Shown: positions 9,269 through 16,161 of the stretch, piece by piece
Layout of the letters: each line of letters starts with the position of its first letter
Numbering within the stretch: the first letter of the stretch is position 1
From: Gemmatimonadota bacterium
Lineage (GTDB): Bacteria > Gemmatimonadota > Gemmatimonadetes > Gemmatimonadales > GWC2-71-9
Direction of reading: 5' to 3'
DNA length: 16,842 nt
Assembly: GCA_003220985.1 (NCBI GenBank)
Contig: QHTY01000200.1
Span: forward strand, 1-16,842
Position numbers and translations under genes: made by a program
The notes under the pieces: generated by a model
What the model was told of the DNA's origin: nothing
Database searches by the model: none
The model's input: only the letters and a program-made list of their open reading frames with translations

Positions 9269-11864
9269 GACCCGCATTGTGCTGCCGATCGAAGGGATGA
9301 CCTGCGCGAGCTGCGCCGCGACGGTGCAGGAAGCGCTGGCCGGGGCGACGGGCGTCACGTCGGCCGGCGTCAACTTCGCGACGAACAAGGCCGCCATCGA
9401 GTATGACTCCGCGCAGACGAACGTCGGCCAGCTCATCAAGACCGTGCGCGAGGCGGGCTACAACTGCGGCAAGGCGACCGTGACGTTCGGGATCGTCGAT
9501 CTGCACTATGCGCCGAGCGTCGCCCCGCTCGAGGAGTCGCTGGTGAGCGTCCCTGGGGTGATTCGTGCCGTCGCCAATCAGGCGACGGAGACGGCGGCCG
9601 TGGATTACGTGCCGGGCGTCGTGACTGCGGCGGACCTGGAGCAGGCGGTTACCGCGGCGGGATTCGAGGTTGCCGAGCCGATCGCGGCGGAGGATCCGCT
9701 CGAGCGTGAGCGGATCGCGCGCCGCCGCGAGATCCACGCGCTCACGTGGAAGCTCGTCGTCGCCGCGGTCGTGACGATCGTCGCGATGCTCGGCTCGATG
9801 CTGCTCATGGCCGATCGCCCGATGGGCGAGAACGGCACGATGAAACAGGTGGATCTCCTGGGGCGGGCGCTCATGCCGCTGGCCGTCTCGGTGCGCGATT
9901 GGATCGCGGCGCGCGGATGGGTCCTCGACCTCGACCGAATCAAGTGGGGACTTGCCGCTCTCACACTGCCCGTCGTCGCCTGGTCGGGTCAGCAGTTCTA
10001 CAGGGGCGCCTGGAGCGGGCTGCGGCACCGTACGGCCGATATGAACACCCTCATCGGAGTCGGAACGGGGGCGGCCTACCTCTATTCACTCGTCGCCACC
10101 GCCGCGCCGACATTCTTCCTGCGCGCCGGCCTGCCCGCCGACGTCTATTACGAAGCGGTCGCTGCCATCATCGCGCTCGTGTTGCTCGGTCGCGTGCTCG
10201 AGGCGCGCGCGAAGGGCCGCACGTCGGAAGCAATCCGCCGGCTGGCGTCGTTGCGCGCGAGATCGGCGCACGTCATCCGCGATCGGCAGGAGACGGAGAT
10301 CCCGGTCGAGGCGGTCGTCGTCGGAGACCTGGTGATCGTCAAACCCGGTGAGAAGGTGCCCGTGGACGGCGTGGTCACCGAGGGCGCGTCAGCGGTGAAC
10401 GAAGCGATGCTCACGGGTGAGCCGATGCCGGTGGCCAAGAAGCCCGGTGACGAAGTCATCGGTGGTACGCTGAACACGACCGGCAGCATCACGTTTCGCG
10501 CGACGCGTGTGGGCAAGGAAACCGCCCTCGGCCAAATCGTGCAGCTCGTCGAAGACGCCCAGGCCACGAAGGCTCCGATTCAGAAACTCGCCGATCGCGT
10601 CGCTGGGGTGTTCGTCCCGATCGTGATCGCCATCGCGATCGCGGCGTTCGTGGCCTGGTTCGATCTGGGACCGGCGCCGCAGGTGCGCGCGCTCGTCTTT
10701 GCGACCGTGGCGTTCGTGACGGTCTTGATCATCGCCTGTCCGTGTGCGCTCGGGCTCGCGACGCCCACGGCGATTCTGGTCGGGACGGGTAAAGCGGCGG
10801 AGTATGGGATTCTGATTCGGAGCGGAGCAGCGCTGGAGCGGCTGGCCAATGCCCGCACAGTGCTCCTCGACAAGACCGGCACGATCACCGAGGGCAAGCC
10901 GACCGTCACGCACATCGTCACGGCCAAGAAGCCGGACGGCACGCCGATCAGTCCGGCCGACGTGCTCAAGTGGGCGGCGTCCGTCGAACAGCGCTCCGAG
11001 CATCCGCTCGCCCTCGCGATCCTGAAGGCCGCGCAGGACAAGCAGGTGTCACTGCTGCCGGTCGAGAAGTTTGCCGCGATGGAAGGACGCGGCGTGCGCG
11101 GCACCGTGGATCGTCGGATCATCGAAGTGATTTCGCTGCGGCATGCGCGGGAACGCAGCCTCGAGCTTGGCTCGCTGGGCGCGGACGCCGATCGACTGGC
11201 CGCCCAGGGCCGCTCGCCCGTGATCTGTGTCGTCAACAACACCGTGTATGCGGTGATCGCGATTTCCGACCCGATCAAGCCGACGTCCAAGACGGCGATC
11301 GAGCTGCTCAAGGAGCGCGGCATTCCGGTGGTCATGGTCTCGGGCGACTCGAAGAAGGGCGCGGAGGCGGTTGCCGCGGAAGTCGGGATCGATGAAGTGA
11401 TCGCAGAGGTGCTGCCGTCGCAGAAGGCGGATCTGGTGAAGAAATTACAGCGTCAGAATGGCAGCGCGCACATCGTGATGGTCGGTGACGGGATCAACGA
11501 CGCCCCGGCGCTCGCGCAGGCGGATGTCGGGATCGCCATCGGTACCGGCACCGATATCGCCATGGAAGCATCGGACGTGACATTGATTCGTGGCGACCTG
11601 CGCGCGGTGTACACGTCGATCGAGCTGGCGCGGCGCACGATGCGGACGATTCGCTGGAATCTGATCTGGGCGTTTGGGTACAACGTGCTGCTGATTCCGA
11701 TCGCCGCGGGCGTGTTGTATCCTGTCACGGGATGGCTGCTCTCGCCGGTGCTGGCCAGCGCGGCGATGGCGTGGTCGAGTCTCTCCGTGGTACTCAATAG
11801 CCTGACGCTGCGGGCGTTCAAAACTCCAGGAGCAGCCAGTCATGCGTTACTTCCACAGAACTAG
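9261..11864 (+). CDS. copA: Cu(I)-exporting P1B-type ATPase
   Basis: Pumps Cu(I) out of the cytoplasm. From ATG 9261 the protein has 867 aa; an in-frame ATG at 9246 would add MPPPP. Neither has a clear Shine-Dalgarno, and I prefer 9261 because it overlaps the cupredoxin stop (ATGAGTAA). Domain order: N-terminal HMA domain with GMTCASC (C15, C18); a second HMA-like fold at about 72-137 with no CxxC; eight-helix membrane core; TGE at 385-387 (actuator); CPC at 493-495 in the sixth helix; DKTGT with the phosphorylated Asp at 537; SEHP with His 581; GDGIND at 742-747. YN at 807-808 and MAWSS at 836-840 near the C-terminus fit the P1B-1 Cu(I) class. A longer loop than usual appears between helices 1 and 2 (about 183-222). 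Cupredoxin upstream and CopZ downstream support copper as the substrate. A 96-aa gene starts inside its last 23 bases. Confidence 0.95.
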   Translation: MSKTRIVLPIEGMTCASCAATVQEALAGATGVTSAGVNFATNKAAIEYDSAQTNVGQLIKTVREAGYNCGKATVTFGIVDLHYAPSVAPLEESLVSVPGVIRAVANQATETAAVDYVPGVVTAADLEQAVTAAGFEVAEPIAAEDPLERERIARRREIHALTWKLVVAAVVTIVAMLGSMLLMADRPMGENGTMKQVDLLGRALMPLAVSVRDWIAARGWVLDLDRIKWGLAALTLPVVAWSGQQFYRGAWSGLRHRTADMNTLIGVGTGAAYLYSLVATAAPTFFLRAGLPADVYYEAVAAIIALVLLGRVLEARAKGRTSEAIRRLASLRARSAHVIRDRQETEIPVEAVVVGDLVIVKPGEKVPVDGVVTEGASAVNEAMLTGEPMPVAKKPGDEVIGGTLNTTGSITFRATRVGKETALGQIVQLVEDAQATKAPIQKLADRVAGVFVPIVIAIAIAAFVAWFDLGPAPQVRALVFATVAFVTVLIIACPCALGLATPTAILVGTGKAAEYGILIRSGAALERLANARTVLLDKTGTITEGKPTVTHIVTAKKPDGTPISPADVLKWAASVEQRSEHPLALAILKAAQDKQVSLLPVEKFAAMEGRGVRGTVDRRIIEVISLRHARERSLELGSLGADADRLAAQGRSPVICVVNNTVYAVIAISDPIKPTSKTAIELLKERGIPVVMVSGDSKKGAEAVAAEVGIDEVIAEVLPSQKADLVKKLQRQNGSAHIVMVGDGINDAPALAQADVGIAIGTGTDIAMEASDVTLIRGDLRAVYTSIELARRTMRTIRWNLIWAFGYNVLLIPIAAGVLYPVTGWLLSPVLASAAMAWSSLSVVLNSLTLRAFKTPGAASHALLPQN

Positions 11865-12132
11865 CGCGAGCCCTGAAGCCGTGCTCGATGTGGCGAAGAG
11901 CTTTTTCGGCGGCCGGCTCGCGCCGTTGGAGGAGTCGCCGCGACGTCGCGCCTATCAGGGGACATTGGGACGCATCACGATCAGCGCGCGACCCGAGGGT
12001 GGGCACTACACGTTCGTGGAAGCCGCGACCGATCAGGTGGGCGAGTCGGAGCTCGACAAGCTCGCCAAACGGTTTCTCGCGGAAGTGCACAGGCTCGTCG
12101 AGCCTGCGCACATCACGCGCGGCGCCTACTAG
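11842..12132 (+). CDS. Conserved-looking small protein, unknown function, coupled to the Cu-ATPase
   Basis: 96 aa, no family I can name with certainty. It starts inside the last 23 bases of the ATPase gene, with AGGAG (11828-11832) nine bases upstream of its ATG, so both the start and coupled translation are well supported. The protein is soluble-looking: RYFHRTSASPEAVLDVAKSF, a basic stretch at 33-37, GTLGRITISARPEGGHYTFV, then DQVGESELDKLAKRF and a C-terminal helix. The pattern suggests an alpha/beta fold of two short helices around a three-strand sheet. No signal peptide, no cysteines and no metal motif are visible, so a direct copper-binding role is not indicated. Its stop TAG (12130-12132) interlocks with the stop of the convergent CopZ gene. 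It may be a conserved small protein of this lineage, but its task is unknown. Confidence 0.8.
   Translation: MRYFHRTSASPEAVLDVAKSFFGGRLAPLEESPRRRAYQGTLGRITISARPEGGHYTFVEAATDQVGESELDKLAKRFLAEVHRLVEPAHITRGAY
12129..12132. other. Interlocked convergent stop codons (CTAG)
   Basis: The palindrome CTAG holds the TAG of the 96-aa gene (12130-12132, +) and the TAG of copZ (12131-12129, -). The two coding regions overlap by four bases and no terminator lies between them. Confidence 0.9.
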
Positions 12133-12344
12133 CCCGCGATCTTCGCGTTGTAGCCCGCTTTGACGATCGCGGCGACGAGCTGGTCGGTCGTGACGGAGTC
12201 GTCGTCGAAGTCGATCTCTGCTTCGCCGTCCGGCAAGTCGATGATTGCCGAATAGACGCCGCTGACGCCTTTCAACGCCTGCTCGACCTTGGCCTGACAG
12301 TGGCCGCAGGTCATCCCGGTCACGCGCAGCTTGATGTTCGCCAT
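12129..12344 (-). CDS. copZ: CopZ-like copper chaperone (HMA domain)
   Basis: 71-aa single heavy-metal-associated domain that binds Cu(I) in the cytoplasm and delivers it to the Cu-ATPase. I choose the ATG at 12344-12342: it opens MANIKLRVTGMTCGHCQAKV, with metal ligands C13 and C16 in MTCGHC, and a GAGGGGGA Shine-Dalgarno (complement of 12351-12358) lies six bases upstream. An 11-codon upstream extension to 12377 would run across the promoter and over the start of the facing gene and is unlikely. The remainder shows the ferredoxin-like beta-alpha-beta-beta-alpha-beta pattern: VEQALKGVSGV, EAEIDFDDD, TTDQLVAAIVKAGY. The gene lies opposite the ATPase operon rather than inside it and converges on it, so it has its own promoter although the proteins should cooperate. 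A merR-type or csoR-type copper regulator is not visible in the window. Confidence 0.93.
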   Translation of the reverse strand: MANIKLRVTGMTCGHCQAKVEQALKGVSGVYSAIIDLPDGEAEIDFDDDSVTTDQLVAAIVKAGYNAKIAG

Positions 12345-12359
12345 GGCGCTTCCCCCTCG

Positions 12360-12375
12360 ACTATAATTTAGGGCC
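12360..12375 (+). promoter_or_regulatory. TATAAT box directly before E1alpha: likely leaderless promoter
   Basis: A perfect TATAAT (12362-12367) ends eight bases before the E1alpha ATG (12376). With a normal -10 to start distance, transcription would begin at or within about two bases of the ATG, giving a leaderless mRNA. No Shine-Dalgarno is present, in agreement. A -35 match is poor. On the opposite strand the overlapping TATAGT (12365-12360) could serve copZ, although transcription from it would begin inside the copZ Shine-Dalgarno. Confidence 0.55.
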
Positions 12376-13435
12376 ATGGCTCTTCCTGCGACTCGGCCCA
12401 GCGCCGCCGTACCCGCCGGCGCGGCACTCTCCGCCGACCAGCTGCTCGAGATCTACTATTACCTGCGGCTTACCCGGACGCTGGAAGAGCGCCTGGTCGC
12501 GCTCTACCGCCAGACCAAGGTGATCGGGGGGCTATTTCGCTCCCTGGGCCAGGAAGGCGAATCTGTCGCCTCGGCGTATGCCTTGGAGCGGGGGTGGCAC
12601 AAGGACATCCTGTCGCCGCTCGTTCGCAACCTCGGCCGGCTCCCTGCTCGTGATGGGGGCCCAGCCGATCGAAATCCTCCGCCAGTACATGGCCAAGGCC
12701 GACAGCCCCACCCATGGCCGCGAGCTGAACCTCCATTTCAATGATCTGGAGAAGGGCTACCTCGGCCAGATCTCGCACCTCGGAGACATGATCCCGGTCA
12801 TGGCCGGCATTGCGCTGAGCTTCAAGCTGCGCGGCGAGGCGCGGGTTGGGCTCGTCTATATCGGCGATGGCGGGACCTCGACGGGGACGTTTCATGAAGG
12901 CTTGAACCTGGCCGCGGTGCAGCGCCTGCCGCTCGTCGTCATTGGTGAGTACAACCACTGGGCATATTCCACGCCGCCTCAGAAACAATTCGCCGTGAAG
13001 GACCTCGCCGAGAAGACGATGGGATACGGCATTCCGGCTGTCACGGTGGATGGCAACGACGTGTTCGCGGTCTACGAAGCCACGAAATTCGCGGTGGAGC
13101 GGGCGCGGCGCGGCAAGGGCGTACACTTCATCGAAGTGAAGACCTATCGCCGCAAAGGCCACGCCGAGCACGACGATCAGCATTACGTGCCGAAAGAGGA
13201 GCTGGAGCAGTGGGCGAAAGCGAACGATCCCGTCGATCGCTACGTGCAACGCCTGCTCGCGGCCGACCGAGTCGCCGAAGGCGACTTGAAGGACATCGAC
13301 GACCGCGTGCGTGTGGAGGTGGATCAGGCGACGGACGCGTGTGTCGACGAGCCGCTTCCCGAGCCCCAGACCGCGCTGCCGAGCGTGTATGTCGATCCGC
13401 CCGCAGCGGGCAAACTCTGGTTCAAGAGTCTGTAA
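12376..13435 (+). CDS. 2-oxoacid dehydrogenase E1 alpha subunit, interrupted by a frameshift
   Basis: Thiamine-diphosphate-dependent decarboxylase subunit of a pyruvate- or branched-chain-type dehydrogenase complex. The first frame runs from ATG 12376 through TRTLEERLVALYRQ and LGQEGESVASAYAL to DILSPLVRNLG, ending at 12636. The correct sequence then continues in another frame from 12641 as SLLVMGAQPIEILRQYM, ADSPTHGREL and on to the stop at 13433-13435. Between them CGGC occurs twice in tandem (12633-12636, 12637-12640); removing one copy restores RNLGSLLVMG, which fits the family, and a 351-aa protein. Left as is, frame one ends at 12744 after 122 aa. The thiamine-diphosphate motif GDG (12863-12871) to EYN is intact in the downstream part. 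The E1beta ATG overlaps the stop (TAATG). The flanking subunits are intact, so this is either a sequencing or assembly error or a recent inactivation. Substrate is not resolved. Confidence 0.88.
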
Positions 13436-14421
13436 TGGCCCCCCCCGAAGTCACGTTCCTCGAAGCGCTGCGCCAGGGGCTCTGGGAGGAGATGGAGCGC
13501 GACGATCGCGTCTTCATCCTCGGCGAAGACGTCGGACTGTATGGCGGCGCATTCAAGGTCACCGAGGGATTCACCAAGCGTTTCGGCGAAGCGCGCGTGA
13601 TCGACACGCCGATCTCCGAGGCGGCGATCGTCGGCGCCGCGGCCGGCGCGGCGCACATGGGCCTCCGGCCCGTTGCGGAGATGCAGTTCATCGACTTCAT
13701 CTCCTGTGCCTACGACATGCTGACGAATTACGTCGCCACGGCGCGCTACCGGGCCGGATTGGCGACGCCCATCGTCGTGCGTGGTCCCTGCGGCGGGTAC
13801 GTGCGGGGCGGGCCATTCCACTCGCAGAATCCCGAGGCGGCGTTCCTGCACACGCCCGGGCTCAAAATCGTCTATCCCGCGACGGTCCGGGACGCGAAGG
13901 GCCTGATCAAGGCCTCGATCCGCGATGACGATCCCGTGCTGTATCTCGAGCACAAATGGTTGTATCGGCGGATCAAGGAACAGCTGCCCGCGGGCGAAGA
14001 AATTCTCACGCCGATCGGCCAGGCGCGCCTGGCGCGCGAGGGGAAGCATCTTTCCATAATTACCTACGGTGCCACGCTGTGGAAATCCCTGGAAGCCGCC
14101 GACAAGCTCGCCAACGAAGATGGCCTGTCGGTGGAAGTGCTCGATTTGCGGACGTTGCTGCCGCTGGATGATGGGGCGATCGTCGCGACCGTGAAGAAGA
14201 CGAACAAGGTGCTGATCGTGCACGAGGACACGCGGACCGGTGGCATCGCGGGCGAGATCGCCGCGCGCATCAACGAGCAGGCGTTTGAGTGGCTCGACGG
14301 GCCGATCATGCGGGTGACCGCGCACGATGTGCCGCTGCCGTATGCACCGACTCTTGAGGACTTCGTCTTGCCCCAGACCGACGATATAGTGAAAGCGGCG
14401 CGATGGCTGGCGAAATACTAG
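13435..14421 (+). CDS. 2-oxoacid dehydrogenase E1 beta subunit
   Basis: Partner of E1alpha in the alpha2beta2 decarboxylase that feeds the lipoyl domain of E2. I start at the ATG at 13435, whose A is the last base of the E1alpha stop; the open frame extends upstream to 13210 but that stretch lies inside E1alpha. 328 aa, the normal size. Conserved blocks: FILGEDVGLYGGAF (27-40, with the thiamine-diphosphate Glu in GED), DTPISEAAIVGAAAG (57-71), RGPCGGYVRGGPFHSQ (117-132), HTPGLKIVYPAT (140-151) and VEVLDLRTLLPLD in the C-terminal transketolase domain. A run of eight C (13439-13446) lies in codons 2-4. Translation is probably coupled to E1alpha. A palindromic repeat starts at the stop codon. 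Complete and undamaged. Confidence 0.95.
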   Translation: MAPPEVTFLEALRQGLWEEMERDDRVFILGEDVGLYGGAFKVTEGFTKRFGEARVIDTPISEAAIVGAAAGAAHMGLRPVAEMQFIDFISCAYDMLTNYVATARYRAGLATPIVVRGPCGGYVRGGPFHSQNPEAAFLHTPGLKIVYPATVRDAKGLIKASIRDDDPVLYLEHKWLYRRIKEQLPAGEEILTPIGQARLAREGKHLSIITYGATLWKSLEAADKLANEDGLSVEVLDLRTLLPLDDGAIVATVKKTNKVLIVHEDTRTGGIAGEIAARINEQAFEWLDGPIMRVTAHDVPLPYAPTLEDFVLPQTDDIVKAARWLAKY

Positions 14422-14486
14422 GTGTCTGGTGTCAGGTTCCTGGTGTCTGTGGCATTTCTGACACCAGACACCTGGCACCAGAAACC
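14420..14486. repeat. Nested palindromic repeat between E1beta and E2
   Basis: A 16-bp perfect inverted repeat, arms 14420-14435 and 14458-14473 (left arm AGGTGTCTGGTGTCAG), encloses a 22-base loop. A second, imperfect pair (GGTTCCTGGTGTC at 14435-14447 with GGCACCAGAAACC at 14474-14486) interleaves with it, so two alternative stems compete. The heptamer TGGTGTC recurs at 14427 and 14441, and inverted as GACACCA at 14460. The left arm begins on the last two bases of the E1beta stop. No U-run follows, so it is not a standard terminator. It resembles a REP-like dispersed intergenic element and fills most of the 79-bp gap. Confidence 0.85.
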
Positions 14487-14500
14487 GCTTTGGAGAAAAC

Positions 14501-15838
14501 ATGGCACGCGTAGACGTGTTGATGCCGCAGATGGGCGAATCGATCGCCGAAGGCACCTTGAGCAAATGGCTCAAGAAGGTGGGCGATCCCGTGAAGCGCG
14601 ACGAGCCGTTGTTCGAGATCTCGACGGACAAGGTCGACGCCGAGATTCCGGCGCCGGCCGCCGGCGTCCTGGCCGAGATCAAGGTGCAAGAAGGACAGAC
14701 CGTGCCGGTGCAGACGCTGGTCGCGGTGCTCGAGACCGAAGCTGGCGCCGTGGCATCGAAACCGGCCGCCGCTCCTGCGCCCGCGAAACCGGAGCCGCCG
14801 AAGGCCGCCGCGCCGCCCAGACCCGAGCCATCCAAAGCTGCGCCACCTCCACCATCCGCTCCGGCGCCGCCTCCCACGATGAAGAGCGACGGCGATGGAG
14901 GTGTCCAGACCGCCGAGCAGCGCCTCCGCACGAAATCGACGCCCCTCGTCCGCAAGATCGCTGCCGAGCACCGCGTCGACATCTCGCGGATCCCCGGCAG
15001 CGGCTACGCCGGTCGCGTGACGAAACAGGACATCCTGGGCTACATCGAACGTGCGCCAGCCAGGCAGCCCACGCACGACGCACCACGCACGACGCACGGT
15101 ATTTCCGTCGAGCACGCCGCCGTCGAGCCTTGGCCCGGCGACCGTGTCGAGCCCTGGTCCAAGATCCGCAAGATCACGGCCGATCACATGGTGATGTCTC
15201 GGCGTGTGTCGGCGCACGTGGCGAGCTTCTTCGAAGTCGACTTCACGCGCGTGGCGCAGCTGCGCGGCAAAGCGAAGCAGAGCTATGCCGAGCGGGGCGT
15301 GAACCTCACGTTTCTCGCGTTCATCGCGAAAGCCTGCGCGGAGAATCTGCGCAAGCATCCGATCATCAATGCCGCCGTATCCGGCGACAGCACGATTTAC
15401 CGGGCGGACGTCAACATCGGCATCGCGGTCGCGCTCGACTGGGGGCTGATTGTCCCGGTCATCAAGCACGCCAACGAGCTCGCGCTGATGGGGCTCGCCC
15501 GCGCGATCAACGACCTCGGCGAACGGGCGCGCACCAAAAAGCTGTCGCCTGACGACATCCAGCGCGGCACCTTTACAATCACGAATCCGGGGGGCTTCGG
15601 GCCGTTTGCCGGCATCCCCATCATCAATCAGCCGCAGGTCGCGATTCTTGGCGTCGGGGCGATCGAGAAACGGCCGAAGGTGGTCACCGCGCCGGACGGC
15701 ACGGATTCCATCGCGATCCGGACGATGGGGATGCTGACGATGTCCTACGATCATCGCGTTGTGGACGGCGCGGAGGCCGACCAATTCCTGGCGGACGTGA
15801 AGCGGTTGCTGCAGGAGTTTCCCGAGGGAGCGGTGTGA
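14501..15838 (+). CDS. Dihydrolipoamide acyltransferase E2 of a 2-oxoacid dehydrogenase complex
   Basis: Core subunit that carries the acyl group on lipoate and passes it to CoA. Start supported by GGAG (14492-14495) six bases upstream of the ATG. 445 aa in the order: lipoyl domain (1-77) with lipoylated K44 in STDKVDAE; Ala/Pro-rich linker (about 85-128); E3/E1-binding domain (about 144-184) with STPLVRKIAAEH and GSGYAGRVTKQDI; second linker containing a 14-bp DNA tandem repeat; catalytic domain (about 212-445) with YDHRVVDG, where H418 and D422 are the acyltransferase residues. A single lipoyl domain plus separate E1alpha/E1beta is the architecture of branched-chain or Gram-positive/mitochondrial-type pyruvate complexes; the acyl substrate cannot be told from motifs alone. 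No E3 (lipoamide dehydrogenase) is in the window. The next gene overlaps its stop by four bases. Confidence 0.95.
   Translation: MARVDVLMPQMGESIAEGTLSKWLKKVGDPVKRDEPLFEISTDKVDAEIPAPAAGVLAEIKVQEGQTVPVQTLVAVLETEAGAVASKPAAAPAPAKPEPPKAAAPPRPEPSKAAPPPPSAPAPPPTMKSDGDGGVQTAEQRLRTKSTPLVRKIAAEHRVDISRIPGSGYAGRVTKQDILGYIERAPARQPTHDAPRTTHGISVEHAAVEPWPGDRVEPWSKIRKITADHMVMSRRVSAHVASFFEVDFTRVAQLRGKAKQSYAERGVNLTFLAFIAKACAENLRKHPIINAAVSGDSTIYRADVNIGIAVALDWGLIVPVIKHANELALMGLARAINDLGERARTKKLSPDDIQRGTFTITNPGGFGPFAGIPIINQPQVAILGVGAIEKRPKVVTAPDGTDSIAIRTMGMLTMSYDHRVVDGAEADQFLADVKRLLQEFPEGAV
15070..15097 (+). repeat. 14-bp perfect tandem direct repeat inside the E2 linker
   Basis: CACGCACGACGCAC occurs at 15070-15083 and again immediately at 15084-15097. 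It encodes part of the second flexible linker (QPTHDAPRTTHG), between the peripheral-subunit-binding and catalytic domains. Two copies of 14 bp add 28 bp, so the two copies are read in different frames. Confidence 0.85.
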
Positions 15839-16155
15839 GCATGCCGAAAGTCCTGACCGCCGCGCGCGTGCGCGTGCCCAGCCAGAACGAAACCGAGTAC
15901 GTCAATACGCTCCGCGAGCTGAGTCAATTCGCCGAGGCGCGCGGCCAGCGGATCTGGTTGTTCCGCAACGCCAAGGACCCACGGTTGTTCATCGAGTTCT
16001 CCGAGAGCCCGACCGAGATGTCCCACCGCGCCCAGGCCTCGCGCCTGCCGGAGGAGATCAAACTCGAGCGACGGCTCCAGGCGCTCGCCACGTATGCGCC
16101 CGACGCCTGGGAACTGTGGGGTGAGGTCCCCGTCGCCACGACGTCACAGGCGTAG
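15835..16155 (+). CDS. Small protein of unknown function, possible ferredoxin-like fold
   Basis: 106 aa from the GTG at 15835, which overlaps the E2 stop as GTGA; an ATG two codons on (15841) is an alternative, and a GAGGGAG stretch (15824-15830) could serve either. No named family recognised. Visible pattern: a first strand TAARVRVPSQNE, helix TEYVNTLRELSQFAEARG, strand QRIWLFRNAKDPRLFIEFSE, then a charged helix with EEIKLERRLQAL and a last segment DAWELWGEVPV. The order strand-helix-strand-strand-helix-strand with IWLFRN...LFIEF recalls the antibiotic-monooxygenase/Dabb-like alpha-beta barrel, but no catalytic residue can be assigned. No signal peptide or membrane segment. The overlap puts it in the dehydrogenase transcript, yet a role in that complex is not indicated by the sequence. 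Confidence 0.75.
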   Translation: MSMPKVLTAARVRVPSQNETEYVNTLRELSQFAEARGQRIWLFRNAKDPRLFIEFSESPTEMSHRAQASRLPEEIKLERRLQALATYAPDAWELWGEVPVATTSQA

Positions 16156-16161
16156 CGGACC

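Noticed and set aside
13210..13434. E1beta start at 13210
   Set aside because: This stretch is the end of E1alpha in another frame; the TAATG overlap at 13435 is the natural start.
14420..14486. Intrinsic terminator after E1beta
   Set aside because: The stem is long but the loop is 22 bases and no U-run follows; E2 would also be cut off from its operon.
13324..14982. Minus-strand open frame of 552 codons
   Set aside because: It runs antisense across E1beta and the start of E2, with a Gly/Ala low-complexity N-terminus; no recognisable protein.
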